A stretch of DNA of 64,000 nucleotides, taken from Euwallacea fornicatus (lineage: Eukaryota; Arthropoda; Insecta; Coleoptera; Curculionidae). This document shows, in pieces, positions 11,640 through 25,820 of this stretch. The notes below the pieces were generated by a model. The model was not told the DNA's origin. It saw only the letters and a program-made list of their open reading frames with translations, and did no database searches. Position 1 is the stretch's first letter. The number at the start of each line of letters is the position of its first letter. The stretch is from NCBI RefSeq assembly GCF_040115645.1, contig NC_089552.1, positions 2,170,001 to 2,234,000 on the forward strand, given 5' to 3'. The position numbers and the translations under genes are program-made.

Positions 11640-13844
11640 ACAAAGGTACAATTTATAATTTAAGTGTATATTGTTCATAGTATCGTTTTGATAAAGATCA
11701 GTTGGACATGTTTTTTAAACTCATTGAGCCAGTGGTTAAATCAGAAAACTTTCCAACAATGTTACGCAAAACGATTCGGGTATTACTAAACACAAGGCGT
11801 TCCATAATGACTTGACTAATGAAAGCAATTGCTTTGGGGCTCTGTACCTATAACTTTATTGTATAAATTTCAAGGTTTTAGACATTTTTCGAAACAGGTT
11901 TAAAACACTTTCAGGGCATATCTTATAAAGTTGCCAAATTTAAAGGCTGCAACGCTCCTGAAAAATCTCATAAACATGAGAGGTTTTAAGGGTTTTAATA
12001 CATCTTAAGTGAAACGTCACACTTACTCGATACAACGAATGTGCTATAATATCACTTCTATATCTTGAAAACGTGTTATATTATTTTTATTATAATAGAT
12101 TATCGGTTACCTGGAACAGGGTCCAAGGAAAAATTTGGCAGCTCGTAAGGAAAAATCCTTGAAAGTTGTTTCTTTAGGTTTTTGACGAGGGTTTTCGATG
12201 CTAAATTGCGAAGTCGTAAAAACCCGAAAAAAAGATTTAATTCCGTTGTTAATACAGAGTCTTTCAACAACAGTAAATTCTCACCAGTATTGCCAGAGGG
12301 AAAAATCTTTAGAAATGTGACCTACAGACATGAAGACTCATCAAATCTTTACATGGAGACACAAACACAATTAGGACTACCGGATTCGCTTGAGATTTTC
12401 AACTTACAAATTCTCTTCTGTTTAATTTTTCGAGTTAATTTTTTGATGTCTGCAGCCACTTTTAGAACAACAAAAATGTAGTAACTCTGGTACGCAAAGA
12501 TACTTTATTTATAATTTCGAATCTACGTGCTACTAGTCGGTCCTGTCACTTGGAAGATTCTGTAAATTAACAGGTGTTGTGTGTTGACTGTTTAACATTA
12601 ATCAGGTTTCTGTAAATAAATATGGAAATAAAAATAAATTCGGAAGTAAACAGGGTCTCGCAATAGAAACGAACCCTTGTCATGAACCAGCGCACTACTC
12701 GTGTATTTTGTTGGCATGTGAGGAAAACCGTTCTGTGATTTAGAGGAAGCAGCTAAAAATGCAAGAAAAAGGTTGCTATATAAACTGTACAGGTAGAAAG
12801 AGAGAAAAAGAAATTTGATCTATTGCTTAGAAAGGGGTAGTTAGATTCAGGGCATGATATCGAAAGCTATATGGTTTCGTTTTCCTTAGTAAGTACCTAA
12901 AACTGAAATGTAGTATTGGCTATTCCAATTGGCCTGAGAAACGCATATATTAACAGGCTATTTAATTCTAAAGAAAGTATACTAAAGCTGAATTTTACTC
13001 ATTTTGTACAGTTTGTAAATACATGCAACTGCGGGTTTTTAAACATAGATTAGTTAAAACAGGAAGTTCATATGGGTATAAATTTAGGATCGTCAAAACT
13101 CCAGATGTAAGAATTGCAATTAAATATTAAAAAAAAAGGAATATCCATTTTTATATTATGTACTGTTAAATTAAGCTAAATGGCAAGAATTTTCCATACA
13201 AATGAAATATTTTTATTGACTGATTGTGAAGGCGGTGATTGTTAATTGGCCAGTTTAATGCTAAATCGCATTTTCTTATTACATAACAAATTTCAGTGTA
13301 AAACCCTCATTAAAGCACGCTATGTCTTGACTAAAAAAAAAATGGCTCTTCGTTATCGAACACACTCGCTGTACTCATAAGTAACCGAATAATTTCAAGA
13401 GTATCGTTACTTACTTATAGTCTATAACGGCGATTTTAAACTATCTAAATGTGATTTTTGTAAAGATATACTTAGTTTTAAACGCATAATAATATTTAAA
13501 GAGATTTTAGGGCCAGACCCGTGGCGCAGCACATTAAAACCAACTTTTAAACACTAAAATATAGACGTAAACGTAATAGGATATTTTTAAGACTTATTTT
13601 GTATATTTCTTGTATATATGTGTTATAACAATAGTACGATGTTTCCCTATTATATGAAACTTTTTTGTAATATATGAATGTAAAAAGACTGTACGCCAAT
13701 ATATTTGCAGAATAATATATTATTGCTATGATTTTTAAATTTTTCAATACACTCGGAGCAGATGTCGATCGCCCGTGCAATAAATTAATGATGTTTGATC
13801 TTGAAGAACTTTTTATTTTACATTCGATTAAGCTGAGGGCTTGC

Positions 13845-14110
13845 CTCAATGGCTGAGATCGTCACAGTTTTTAAGAAACACACGGTCGACTCCGACATGT
13901 AGGTCACTATTTCATAGTCCAGTTTCGCCATAGAGGATATAGCTCAATGGCCAAGATCGCTACGCTTTTTAAGAAATACACGGTCGACTCACCTCATAGG
14001 TCATCGTTCCAGAGTCCAGTTTGACTACGGACCATTTACCTTCAGGACCAAGATCGCTAAGTTTTTAAAGAAAAACACGGTCGACACACCTCGCCATATT
14101 TCAGGTACGT
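13845..14110 (+). repeat. Tandem repeat, ~98-bp unit, three copies
   Basis: Units start at about 13845, 13943 and 14041, a regular 98-bp spacing. Each begins ctcaatggc-tgagatcg (copy 3: ttcaggaccaagatcg), then tttttaagaaa-acacggtcga, then a diverged ~40-bp tail ending near ccagttt. Copy 2 contains tagctcaatgg and, ~60 bp later, gttccagagtcc, which resemble Pol III A and B boxes, so a tRNA-derived origin is possible. No unit folds convincingly as an intact tRNA. Confidence 0.75.
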
Positions 14111-16364
14111 ATCCCAATGCTAATCAAGATTTAAGGAGTCTCTCTCAGAAACTTACGGATTGCTTTGGACTATTCCTCCAGACAGTACTTCACAATTGAT
14201 TTTTTGCCTTTAGCGATTTAAAAATTGCATTATTGGCATCTTTCGAAGGGCAGAAGCTGCAAAGCCTATTAAATGGGAAAACATGGCATTTTTTGGGAAG
14301 AAGAATCTATGTGATGAAAATACATCGCCAATCTGTTTGTAATTTGGAAATGCCCTTCGTCTGATCAATTTAAATCTGTCTCATCAAAGAAAGTTTACAA
14401 TTACAAATTATACAAATTTTTGGCTTTATAAAGTTTATTTTAAAGTGTACCCAAAAAATACTTTAAAAAAATAACAATTGACTATTGAGTAATTAGAAGT
14501 AGCTGGTACTTAACATGTGTCGTCACTCAGTAATCATCAACCAGACGCATTGAAAAAATATTTTTTTTATTAAAAAAGGATGCTACCGTGTATATTTTGT
14601 AAAAATAACTGTATAAATAACTGAAACAAAACTTAAGTATGATTTAACAGTTTTAACTTGATAATTAAAAGAATTCGAATATTGCCGCACCATTTCGGAT
14701 AATTCCTAATTCCACTAAAACCCTTAAATTCTATGAGATTTGTGAAAAAGTTAGCTGCATGTTAGAGAAGTTTTTCCAAATGATATGTAAAATGAAAAAA
14801 ATATATATTCAAGATCAAACATCATTCAAATATCGAGTGAATCGGTATTTTACCCCTGAGTAAACTTTGAGTGTTTACCGTCAATCGTTCACCTTCACAT
14901 TGGGGTGGTTTATGAGTTTTATTATGCGTTCTTTGTTATAGTATTTTTGTTTCTGTATACGCTTTTATTCCTCTGTAGTAGATTAGCTGATGTACTAAAG
15001 CGCACATTAAAGTTCCAATGAGCTTATTCACCCATTCAGCGAGATTACTTTATATTAATTTGCCTATCCGGACTTCTTAAACTACTTAGGCGGTCTACAA
15101 ACATTTTGGGTGCATCTGAGCGATTTAAGCTACTGTAGACAACCTTGTAAATTTTACTGATAAAACTGGTTTATTTGGGATAATTTGTGCATTCGTCGAA
15201 CTTCAATGTGCACTTTACGAAACCCCAACGATTCCTTAATTTAAGCCACATTTTGTAGTTTTTACATTTAAGTGAAATTCACGAAATATTAATAATTGTC
15301 TTTTATCATGTAAACTTTCAAAGATATAGTAAAAGATTCTGTTCTACTTACTACTTCGATATTTGCATTTCTCAGATAATAGTGTGTCCAAGTTTTTGCT
15401 TATCATGTGTAAGGATTATAATTCTTATATTTTGACTATGAAAATAGAGAGGAGGAAAAATGATTACCGGAGTCTTATTTATGCGGAAATAACGAGAGAT
15501 GCAAGTGTATACAAAATGTTTGTTATATTATCACTCTATAAATCTTATAAAACAAGAAATATTCGGCTACTACTAATAATACTTTTTTATACAAGGAAGA
15601 TAAAGCAAATTCGAAACTGAGAATCCGCGATCCAATTATTATCTTTAGACTCCGAAATAATATTTTATATTATTTAATCATCAGGCTGCCGTAACATTAG
15701 GTATAGTATGTAATAGTAATATTACTACGAAAAACGAAATACTTAATTGAATAATACTACTACACTGTAAACTCAATAATAACGCTTCGTTTACCATGCG
15801 GGCGCAGTAATTTGTCCGCAGGGTGAACGATATTCGTAACACTTATTGTGTATCTTCACAATTTATGTAACGCAGATAAAAACCAAAACATGCCTTAAAA
15901 AAGAGTAGATATCGATGTATCTATAAGTCAAAAATTCTATTAACCGTTTGTAAACAAAAAGAAAAAACAAAACCTAAGCTCATCTCATTCCAAAATTATT
16001 AAACAAAAACAGAAAAATTATTTCATGTAACTCGGTAGTGGCGAGTTCCCCCTTTAAATATTGAATTAATCTAAATCATATCGAGCGTTAATAAAATGTT
16101 GGCCATTTAGAAGCGCAAACCGTTTAGTCTGTTCTTCTCTGACGTCTTAAAGATGATTCAATTATCAATCAAATCACGGTGGGGCCAATTCAGATATTTG
16201 ACCGTAACTTGACCGTGTGTGTTAATGTGAATAAGCAACCCAAGATGAATGTTATACCATTTGATCTGACCGTCACCGAACCATAATCTGACTTATAATA
16301 TGAATCATACTTTATTAACACTGAACACTGAACCTAAAGTTATGCTAAAATTAATTAATAATGT

Positions 16365-16386
16365 ACACACACGCACACACACACAC
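16365..16386. repeat. CA-dinucleotide microsatellite
   Basis: An 11-repeat run of alternating ac with one g interruption, in intergenic DNA between two convergent genes. Confidence 0.9.
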
Positions 16387-17917
16387 TAAAACAGTAACTG
16401 ATTTTTCAAAACAAATTACTGCCAACTTTGGTTTTCTATTTTTTTACATTTTAGACAAAGAGTTTATTTCTTAAAACTCTGAAATAAAGGCTTTGACTCT
16501 TTGATTATAAGTTTTCGTAAATCATGTATTTCTGATGCTGAAAATTGCCGTATTTCTTGAATAAACCTATGATGTATAATAATATTTTTAAGAAAATGTT
16601 ATTAGTTAGATTATGTTCTTTAAAGCAGAACTACGCAATTTACAGTCTTTACTAATCTTCTTAGTCACGGGATACATAATGAGGAACTTACGAAACACAG
16701 ATTGTGACAGTCCAGCCCAGTACCAAGCAGTCATACCAGAGTACTATAAATTTAATCATAGTTATCACAAGGCGTTTTTCACAAACTTTTCTTCCCTATA
16801 TAGTTCGCCATATCCATAATATTTTAAGAAAATTCCTTACCTATTAGGACCTTAACTCTTCGTTTAAGTTTTATCAGAGGACGCTACAACTTAATATTCT
16901 ACATAGCAATATCGCAATGATGTGTAATTGTATCTTTAATCATTACATGTCAATTTTACGACCATACACACAGCTAGATATGTCTAACAACGGACGCATA
17001 TAAATTGCTCATCAAAATACCTGAAACGGCTTGTTCTCAAACTATTGTTCATTGTTGAAACGTTAGATCTCAGAAACGTTTTAGATGATTTCCAATACAA
17101 TTGTTAAACTTTCACTTATTGCATTTCGTTACTACAGCCAATGTAAAACTTTCTTTACCTTTCGAGGTAACAGTTGCAGGGTTTTTAAACTCTATATTTT
17201 GTAAAGACGTCTGTTACAACAACAAACGTCTATGTCTATAGAGCCCATTTATTATCCTTGCGAATCCAACCTCGACTAACTTAAAACGGTAAATAATCTG
17301 ATTGTAGTAACTGTCGCAGTCGTTGCAGTTCGATTGCCCAACGAGTATTCAACTAGTTAAAGTTACTCAATCTATCATGCACGTGCCTACATATATTAAT
17401 TGTTATTGTGTTTTCCTCTTTAACTGTAGAGTGATACTTGACATATTCAGCAAAAGTTCAGCAGTTAAATAAAATAAAAAACGCAAGGTAAAATAAGTAG
17501 GTTAGCCTAATTACTGCATAACGTGAACTTCATAACTTATGAATTCAACATTATTCATAATAGAAGGAAATTCAATGTGAATCCAATGTGACTGCCTGAA
17601 AATATGATTGCAAATTGTGAAATGTGGAGGGGGAGTTAACAGAACTACTTGAAAGTGGCTAGAGATAACAAGAAGGCTGAAATTTTGGATACATGCAAGA
17701 TTTGGCACATTATAAAAAGTATTTTGTTAAATAAAAAAGAAAAGGTATTGTAATATTCTAGAAAACTTTTCCTAGAATAAAAATGCAGTTTTTGGTTTTG
17801 CCTAACGCAGCTAACAACAGCACTCAAAATATTATGGTATAAAACCTATACTATTTCCCTAAGTAACCGGCATATCCCATTATGTATCCCTCTTAAAAGT
17901 ATAAAACCTTCCACGAC

Positions 17918-20900
17918 TTACTGCGACTTATGCCTAATATCCACCAACTTAATCTCCCGCACCTGCAGATCGTGTTTACTCTTAGCTGCGAATTTAATCA
18001 AAGCTTGCGTGGAAATGTTCAAAGCCTGTCTGCAGTCTAATCGCGTCAGTTTCTCGCATTTCGACAAATGTTCTAAACTAACTTCAGTCACCAGTTTGGC
18101 GTGACTCAAGTCCAAAGTCACCAAGTTCGCGACTGTGTTTGCGGGTTTCGTGGTGAGTTGCGCGATACCCGCGTCCGATATCCTCGGGCACATGCTCATA
18201 CTCAGGTTCTCAACGTTGGGTAGGTACTGTGTGACGTAACGCATGGCTATGTCAGTTATATCGGTACCTGCCAATTTCAGAGTTTTCAAGTTGCGGAAAC
18301 GGATTTTGTCTCCCGCTAAACCTGAGCGCGCATCATTGTTCGTACCTGTATCCCAAAAATTAAAAAAAAATTAGTAATAGCATGAAATAACGTTAAGATT
18401 TTTTTCAAAAACTTGACAGATGTTTTTTCTTGAATTGGGACTCACCCAAGATCTCCCTTAGTGCCAAATCGTTAAAGTCTGAAATAAAGCTCAAATCCAG
18501 AACCTGCAAGATGGCAGAGTGATTCGTCCGTAGAGAAATGGCACTTTTCACATCGATGCTTTGCAGATATAGCTGCTTTAAATTGTTCAACCTTTGAATG
18601 AGCCATGGCAATTGAAAATGATTGATTCTACACCAGTTTAGGCTGAGAATTTCGGGTTGGCGACGCACAGTGCCTTTCAGCATATCGCTCGAGATCTTTT
18701 TGTGATCAAATTCCATGCGTTTCCAAAGGGACGGGTCGATGGAATATGTGGCCCATGTTTTACAGACTGCAATACAACATCAGGTTAAAGTCTTGTTGAT
18801 TCTACCAAAGGGTAGATTGGTTTAGTCATTTTCAGAAATATTTATATCATTGGAAGCGCTGAGATACAAAGACACAATATTGGTCAGTTTCATGGTTTCC
18901 AAAGAAATCATCTTCCAAATAAAATTGTCACTGCATTGGTCTATTGGCCACAAGATTTTTATGATCCTTTCCGCCCAACTAGAATCCAAAAAAAAGAATG
19001 CATAAGCTTTACCATACACTTACCTAAAGCGCAATTCAAAAGTTCCAACGGTGTTAAGTACTTAAATATGCATAAAATGACTCTCTTATCTAACACTAAA
19101 TTGTTCGTGGGAACTATTGGATTTATCATAAGCGGCGCCGGTCTCACCACTACAATGGGCTTTTTCAAAACCTGCAAAATACATAAATGACATACACATA
19201 ACGGTTCAGAGAATTTTGAATAAATAAGTGTGCACCAAAAGAGCTGGTTTTTACTCAGGCATATATTTGATATTGATTTCCGATACTTAAAATTTCACAC
19301 CTTTGTACTATTGCTCGCTATCTGGTGAGCCAGTTGCATCCTGAAAGCAGTCTTTCGATGGCCGTCATTGGCGATGGGTGGAGGAATCACTTTGGTGTCA
19401 ATTTCGGAATTGTCGCTAGATCGCCTTTTTTTGATTGGTAACAATTCCTATAAAAAAACTTAAAAAATGCAAACAGATCGCTGTTTTTAATGGCGTGTAT
19501 TTATTACCTGCAATTTGGGATCTTTTTGGTCATTGTCGCTCCCTGAATCAGAATGTTCCGGCTGAATTTTGTTCTCAAATGCACTTGACGCATCAGAACT
19601 TATACTAATTCTTCTGAAATAAATATAATACCTCATACTCTACTTTCACGTCTAGTAGATGATAAATCATTCTTATTGCTTTGTGTGTAAATACAAAAAC
19701 GTTTTATAAAGCACTAACCGGATGTCTGAAGATTTTTGTCTGGCACGGAAATGCCTGGGCCTATAATCGGTATTTTTCCCCATTTTACAGCACAACGGAC
19801 ATTCCCAAGAATTAGGCATATCCTCGTTGATATACCCACTATAATCTTGGCAGAGCCGTTGCACGCATTGTGGATGTGCGATTTCATAGCAAACCTAAAG
19901 AGTAACAAGATTCAAAACTTAATAAATATTATAAACTCACAGAAAAATTGCGCTAACCGAACATTCCATAAGAGTACTGGGCGTATCACATCTCTGAGGA
20001 CCTTTCTGTAATGGTGCAACTGGAGTCTGCATCCATCCATCCAATCCACACCTAAATAGCCAAAGCATGAAGTGAAAGTTATAATGTCATGCTCATAGTT
20101 ACCTAGCGCAAGCAGCTGTCACTGGTAACATGGGCTGCAAGCACTGTCGCATATTGCAAGTCTGTTTAGCCCTTCCTGGGCCCCCAAATTTTACCATATC
20201 CAAACAGAATGTGCATTCACCACAATCGGCTCGCTGGCATGCTGAACATTTTTTACACCTGCGAATGACACGAAAATCCATTTCCCTTATTCAAATTAAT
20301 CGACGACGAGTAATGAGACGTTTTAAAACACCTATTATCTGACTCCTACCTCGTACGCCGTCTCCGAGGACCCCCTTTGTCACCAGGGGCGGATCCAGGT
20401 GACGTCTTAGGTCCTTTGAAAGCACCAGGAGGTTTCGGTGTCCTGATCACATTGTTGGGGCTGGTTTTGCCATAGAAATGTTTTCTCTTATCATCGTGGG
20501 GTACTGAAATAAGTAATTATAATGCATAATAGAAAAGTAATACTTCGATTAAGGTAAAAACCGAATTACTGACACATTGAGACAACATGAACTGCGAGTC
20601 AATTTGGAAATTCAATTTAAACTCGGGTTGGAGGTTTAACCATCAAATTAAAAAAAAAATGTGTTTTACAACCTATCGTAAACTCCAAACTGAAATTTAA
20701 TTGATACCTGCACTTCACGTATGTTTTAAACTTCAATCTGAAATTTATAACGTAAAAAAGGGATGATTTTACAACTGGTGGGTAGATGCGAGTGGAAACA
20801 CATATGAAGTGGTTTCGGCAAATATTATTAACTTTGGAATTATTGAAGATTTCGAAATGATTGGCAACTTTGTTACCACACTAATATGACTTCAAAATGA

Positions 20901-23900
20901 ATGCTAATGTCATAGTAAAAGAAAGATAATGTGTCAAATTCCCATAGCTTGCTATGTTCAAAATAAAAAATAAATGGATTATATATGACGTATTCACAGA
21001 TAGTGTGTCTCACGTAAGCCAGCCACTGGATTTCTCTACTTTTAAGTGAGCTTTTTATAAAAAGTAAAATATATTATATTTACAGCATTTTTTCGGGACT
21101 ATACAAATAGTTTTATGAAAAAAAAACTGGGAAGGGTACCCGAATGCGCTACAAATATGTAGAGCGAGAGAAAGTAAATAATAAAAATCACCATTTTTCT
21201 GTCTTTATGTTTTCGCTCAAACAGTCAAACGAGTGACCATTTACTCATTTGCAACAAATAACAATTAAACCCATATTTCTTTGGCATATACCGATGAAGC
21301 TCTGGCACGTTTTAGCATTGCTATAATAGCGTATCGCACACAGCGATTTAACCACCGCCCAGACAGTTTAAAAATCTTTGAAGATCCGCAAAAAGCTACA
21401 TCGGCTAACATTATTTGAGAACTTTTACAAACCAAACGTCAGCTAACTGTAGCCACTACCGTTAACCAATGACAGCTAACGAACGATAGATTTTCCGATA
21501 GCAGTCAGTCTTCGCATATGCCCTACGCTCCTCCAAATTTGATAAACCAAATTTTTTACTGCAGGATGGCAGCAGTTTATCCAAGGAAAAAGTAATTACT
21601 TTCGATTATCACAAAAACATTAAATGTATTGGATTCCAAGTTTCCAGTGATTAAACTGTCTGGTATTTTGATCTTTCACTTATCGTAATCGTAACCGTAG
21701 CGAAATACGACGGCCGACGAAAGCTGTTAACTGATCTGTCAAATAGCGGCTACGTTAACGTCAACAGTTAATCGCAACCGGAAAGAAAAATTCTTGAAAA
21801 CTATCTATTAATAGTGATCCGTTACAAGTTTTGCTGCATAGGACTAAGTATTGTCCAAGTCGTTCTATACGTATAATATTGAAACATTGCCTACTTGTGT
21901 GATTGCCGTGAACTCATTGTGAGCAAACACTCTTAAAATTAATAATTTATTTATTATTTAATACTTACATGACAATATTGGTCTGTTTGTTATAGCTAAT
22001 TCCCTGGTATCTTGTCTGTGTAAACCAATCAACGTCCGTACATCTTGGATCAAAGCAATTGGGTCTCTGATCAGATCAGGAAGATTTTTCTTGTTTGAGG
22101 GTAGCATGTGAAGATACCTCACAATGTCCTAAAAATGAAAATTGAATAAAATAACGACGCACGAATGTTTTGACGATCTAAATGAGAAACAGATATGTAA
22201 GGATAATTATTTAACTCACTTTTAAACCGTGCAGCTCGGCTTGGGTCAAGTGAATGTGAATTTTGTCCTGCGAAAGTTTTACATTTTGACCTGAAGTCAA
22301 ATGGCAATTCCCTAAAATGCAATGCACATAACGTTCCAGCACATACCAGAGCATTTCTGTGAAAAATGGGTAGCGAAATTTTTGGGGAACCTATAAACCA
22401 AAATAAAGACAGTCTTTTCCATCAATAGTAAATTGATCATAGTACCTTAGTATTATCTTCAACTTGCGCACATTTCAATTGCTTTTCTATTCCGAATGAA
22501 TGGAGAAAATTCCCTCCAAAAACTAAAGAATCCATTGGAGTGTATACTGCGTGTATCCAGCCCGTTGGGATGAAAAATGTCTGGCCGGCGTGGAGAACGA
22601 TTCTAAGAAGAATTATTTTAAAACTTCAAGTAGAAATTAGTTTTCTAAAGCAACCTTGCACATTTTTCCACAGTATCTCCAAAGAAAATGTCCGATTGCT
22701 TGCCGGAAAGGCACCACCTTTCATAGAGATCAATATTATGTTCCGTAGGGGGAATTAACCAAAATACTTTGCAGCCTAAAATTTTATTTGAATAATAAAA
22801 TTATATGAATTAAATAAATTATATGTACCTTTTAAAATGTGGTACCAAACAGAGGTTCCACCAAAGTCAATGTGAAAGTCTGTATAACAACCTTTAACAG
22901 ACATCAAGCAATACTTCTGCACCTTTGGATATTTCATGTCCTCAAGCAGATTAGTAGCCTCGATTTGACTCTCTTTCAAGTGCCTAGGCCATACACAATC
23001 CACCCAATCAATTTGCCTTTGATAAGACTGACTCATTAGTCCTAAACAACTCTCCTCTCGGCAATAATTACCTTACTACCGTCGGGCTTTGAACGTAGTT
23101 CTCCAACTTAGTGTGAGAGAACTCCAGTGAGATCACGTTTAACAGCCGCGCCTTGTTAGGATCTTCGTAGTATTTCTGCCATTCTTTCATGGTCATTTCG
23201 CTGTTCTTTTGAGTACTGACGTCCATTACGTCGAGAACCCTCCTAGAGCCCACACTTACTCTCACGTCGTTTATTGAAAAATTTGAACTAGGTACTCTGA
23301 TGCCTGAAATTGAGTGCGAACAGTGTTAAGTTACGGTAGAATTGATAGTAAGTACTACATAAGTCAGATTTAATATCCTATACGCTACTTCAATGACCCT
23401 CGTTTTTCGCACACGCGTGTGTACCATACCACGAACACGTCTGTGGCAATAAAACAGGCATAACCCATCCATTAACAGAAAAAAGCGACAAAAAATCTAA
23501 AACTAGCACCCTGTATATTTGTGCGTACGCGTTTTATTGTCGTCTTTAATAAAACGCATTCAAAGTGGTTTTGTCTTGCGATTTTCTATGTCCCTTGAAA
23601 GGCTGCAGATTAAAACCAAAACACCCAGTATATTTAAATATTGGCCTCTGAAATATTTATTAAAGTTTTCGTACAAACGTGCGATAAATTGGGTTTACTA
23701 TACGCACTCGCGAAGTTAAGAGAAAACTTTACCCTACTGAAAACAAAGTGTCATATGAGTAATATTATACATAGCCATTAACATGCATCTGCGGAACCAT
23801 TTACCGCACGCTTTACGCGTGTCTAAAGTTTTTACTGCACGCTAATATTTAACAGAACTTCCATTAAGGGGGCAAAGTTAACGAGCACGTGCTCGTGGGA

Positions 23901-25820
23901 CAAATGTTGCACCTGACAATTGCGAAAGTATCCTTTTTCATGACCTATGAAAATCAACGCAACTTATAACGGCCGTAGTGGCAAAAACAAACGCCAACAC
24001 ACAAATTTTATGTACCTGCTGAGAAATCAATCATGAACACAGCGTAATGAACCGCTCTAGCTAAAAAATGATTTTATCATAGAAAGATTTTATTGCCTTA
24101 ATCAATTAGGACTAATAATATTCTTATCGATAATTTAGCTTTATCGTACATGTCTCCAAATTACCACAAAGGTGTTAATTTCGATAACAGTATTCATTAA
24201 AATACCACAAAATATCAAAAGTACCGCCTGCCGATTAGAATTCGACTCGTGCGCAAGAATTTTTTTTTAGGGGTTACGGCCGTGGGAAAAATAATTTACA
24301 CAACTCACAAAGAAGTTCTTAACGTACTCGCGTGAGTGCCGCCCTCGCCTGCGGCTCGGGCACAACATTTGACGCTGTTACGTTAAGAGTTGCCTCCCTC
24401 ACCGGTGGTGCTAATAACTATTACCACGCGCGATTACAGAACGAGCGCATCGCTTCGCGTCGTTCAACTGTAAGCCGCGTGCGGTAAAGTACCATGTTCC
24501 ACAAGTATCAGGTAGAGAACTGTTATAGTAATCAAATTTGGACTTTGATTCGGTTCCAATGATTCCGAAAAACGCATGATCTCATGATTTATTGCACAAT
24601 TATTACATCAGACGGGCGCAAATTGAATACTTTCAAGGAATCTAAACAGAGTAAACGTGGCAAACACGCTGGTTCGAGTGCTTCACGCCTCTCATCATAT
24701 AAAACGCAAGCACAAAACAGGAACATCGAAACTAGAAGCGCACAGTGCAAAAGGAGACGAGGCGAACGAACGTTCATACGCCCTGAAACGTGAAAAGCAT
24801 GGGCGTATACGTAAAATTGAAAGCATCGCGCGCGCAGTTTTAAATCCCGGCTCATTAGAAAATAAATCCCAAACTTACCTAAACCAGTCTTATCCTTAAA
24901 GAGTAAAGGAGTATTGAACCCATATTTCTGAAAATAAGCGACGTTCAGCTCCTCGCCTCTCATCTCCTTGACCATCCCGTGGGACTCGAACACTCGATCC
25001 TCCAACTTTTCTTGCAGATTAAACGTCCTCCGGCCCTCGAGGTCATCTTCGTCACCCAATGCCCAGTCGTCGGAATAGAGTTTCTTTTGCTTGCGTTCGC
25101 GCTGAAACCAGACGGAAAATTAGGATAAAGTTTGTAATCAAAAACACGTTAAAGGTTAACGCAGGATAGATGATCTAACGGCGCCCGCAGAAGTCAATAG
25201 ACAAGCAAAATATCAACAGGTTGTCCGTTCTCTGGAAATTGTACGGAACCGAGAAATATACGGGACATTCCGAGCTGTACGGCTATAAAATCAGATTTAT
25301 AGAGCACAACCCTCAGGTCGAAAGAATCGAAATTTGACGAAAAAAAAACAAAAAAAACAGATGGTGAAAGTCCTGCATATTTCACACGCGTATTTATGCC
25401 CCCACGAGGGGGCGATACGAGGAAGCCCACAATTTACTTCACCATTTTAAACAGAACTTCAACTCAACTCCCTACCACGAACGAATTATGCAGTAGCTGC
25501 TGGAAGTATTCTATACCACTACATTATAATTAAATCCCAGCTTCGGAATACGTACTCACGCATCAATTCTTCACATATACGTTCCACGACACTCTTGACG
25601 AAGTGCATTCCTCCCTACACATACATCCAGACAGATTAAAATCAATAAGCCTCAAAGCATCAATTTCTGGGAATACCTATCTTCTATCCAATCAACTTAC
25701 GAGGAAGCAGGTTGAGTTAAAAAAATGGAAAACATGTTGGCAAGAAAAACATACCATACGAGAGATGTAGCCCTGCCGATCCGGAAGACGGGAGGAGAAC
25801 TTACGTTCCCTATGCGCCAT
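17918..25820 (-). CDS. Kdm2: Lysine-specific demethylase 2 (JmjC-CXXC-PHD-Fbox-LRR)
   Basis: Seventeen exons join in phase (1015 aa): 25820-25755, 25101-24879, 23303-23072, 23016-22829, 22775-22655, 22602-22446, 22390-22220, 22128-21969, 20503-20350, 20258-20103, 20051-19958, 19894-19719, 19613-19508, 19447-19301, 19171-19024, 18766-18446, 18345-17918. The JmjC domain (~190-330) has the Fe-binding HxD in YTDFHIDFGGTSVWYH and the second His in GWIHAVYTP. Next come a CXXC zinc finger (~491-540; CKKCSACQRADCGECTFC, KFGGPGRAKQTC), a PHD finger (~540-600; ECSVCYEIAHPQC), an F-box (~735-785) and leucine-rich repeats to the C-terminus. This family removes H3K36 methyl groups, binds unmethylated CpG through CXXC, and in flies belongs to a Polycomb-linked complex; here that is inferred from homology. 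The start codon begins the first exon that splices in phase. It is shorter than fly Kdm2 mainly in its linkers. Upstream 5' UTR exons were not identified. Confidence 0.96.
23793..24500. repeat. Inverted-repeat element with CpG-rich core in Kdm2 intron 2
   Basis: The left end (ggaaccatttaccgcacgc, from 23794) and right end (cgtgcggtaaagtaccatg, from 24478) are imperfect inverted copies. Inner segments are also related in inverted orientation (ggacaaatgttgcac near 23908 versus gcacaacatttgac near 24361). The right half holds a GC- and CpG-rich block (24325-24480) very unlike the AT-rich surroundings. No transposase was seen, so this looks like a non-autonomous element; its exact ends are uncertain. 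Confidence 0.5.

Larger units (their letters stand above)
11050..17917. other. Gene-poor convergent intergenic region
   Basis: This lies between the stop of the plus-strand gene (11049) and the stop of Kdm2 (17918, minus). It probably holds both 3' UTRs; aataaa-type signals occur (for example 12612-12640 and 16558), but I cannot assign transcript ends. No conserved coding sequence was recognised. A MITE-like hairpin (11559), a tandem repeat (13845) and a CA microsatellite (16365) are listed separately. Confidence 0.5.

Noticed and set aside
12182..12481. 99-codon open frame downstream of the first gene
   Set aside because: It has no homology signal, AT-driven composition and no transcript signals, and sits in a probable 3' flank.
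13845..14110. Calling the 98-bp repeats as tRNA genes or a CRISPR array
   Set aside because: The cloverleaf does not fold, spacing is tandem without unique spacers, and the host is eukaryotic.
18822..19019. Open frame on the minus strand between Kdm2 exons 15 and 16
   Set aside because: Joining exon 15 directly to 18766 gives the conserved F-box continuation (ALVCKTWATYS), so this frame is intron.
24589..25059. 156-codon minus-strand open frame
   Set aside because: Its first part is Kdm2 exon 2; the remainder is read-through into the intron past a good donor at 24878.
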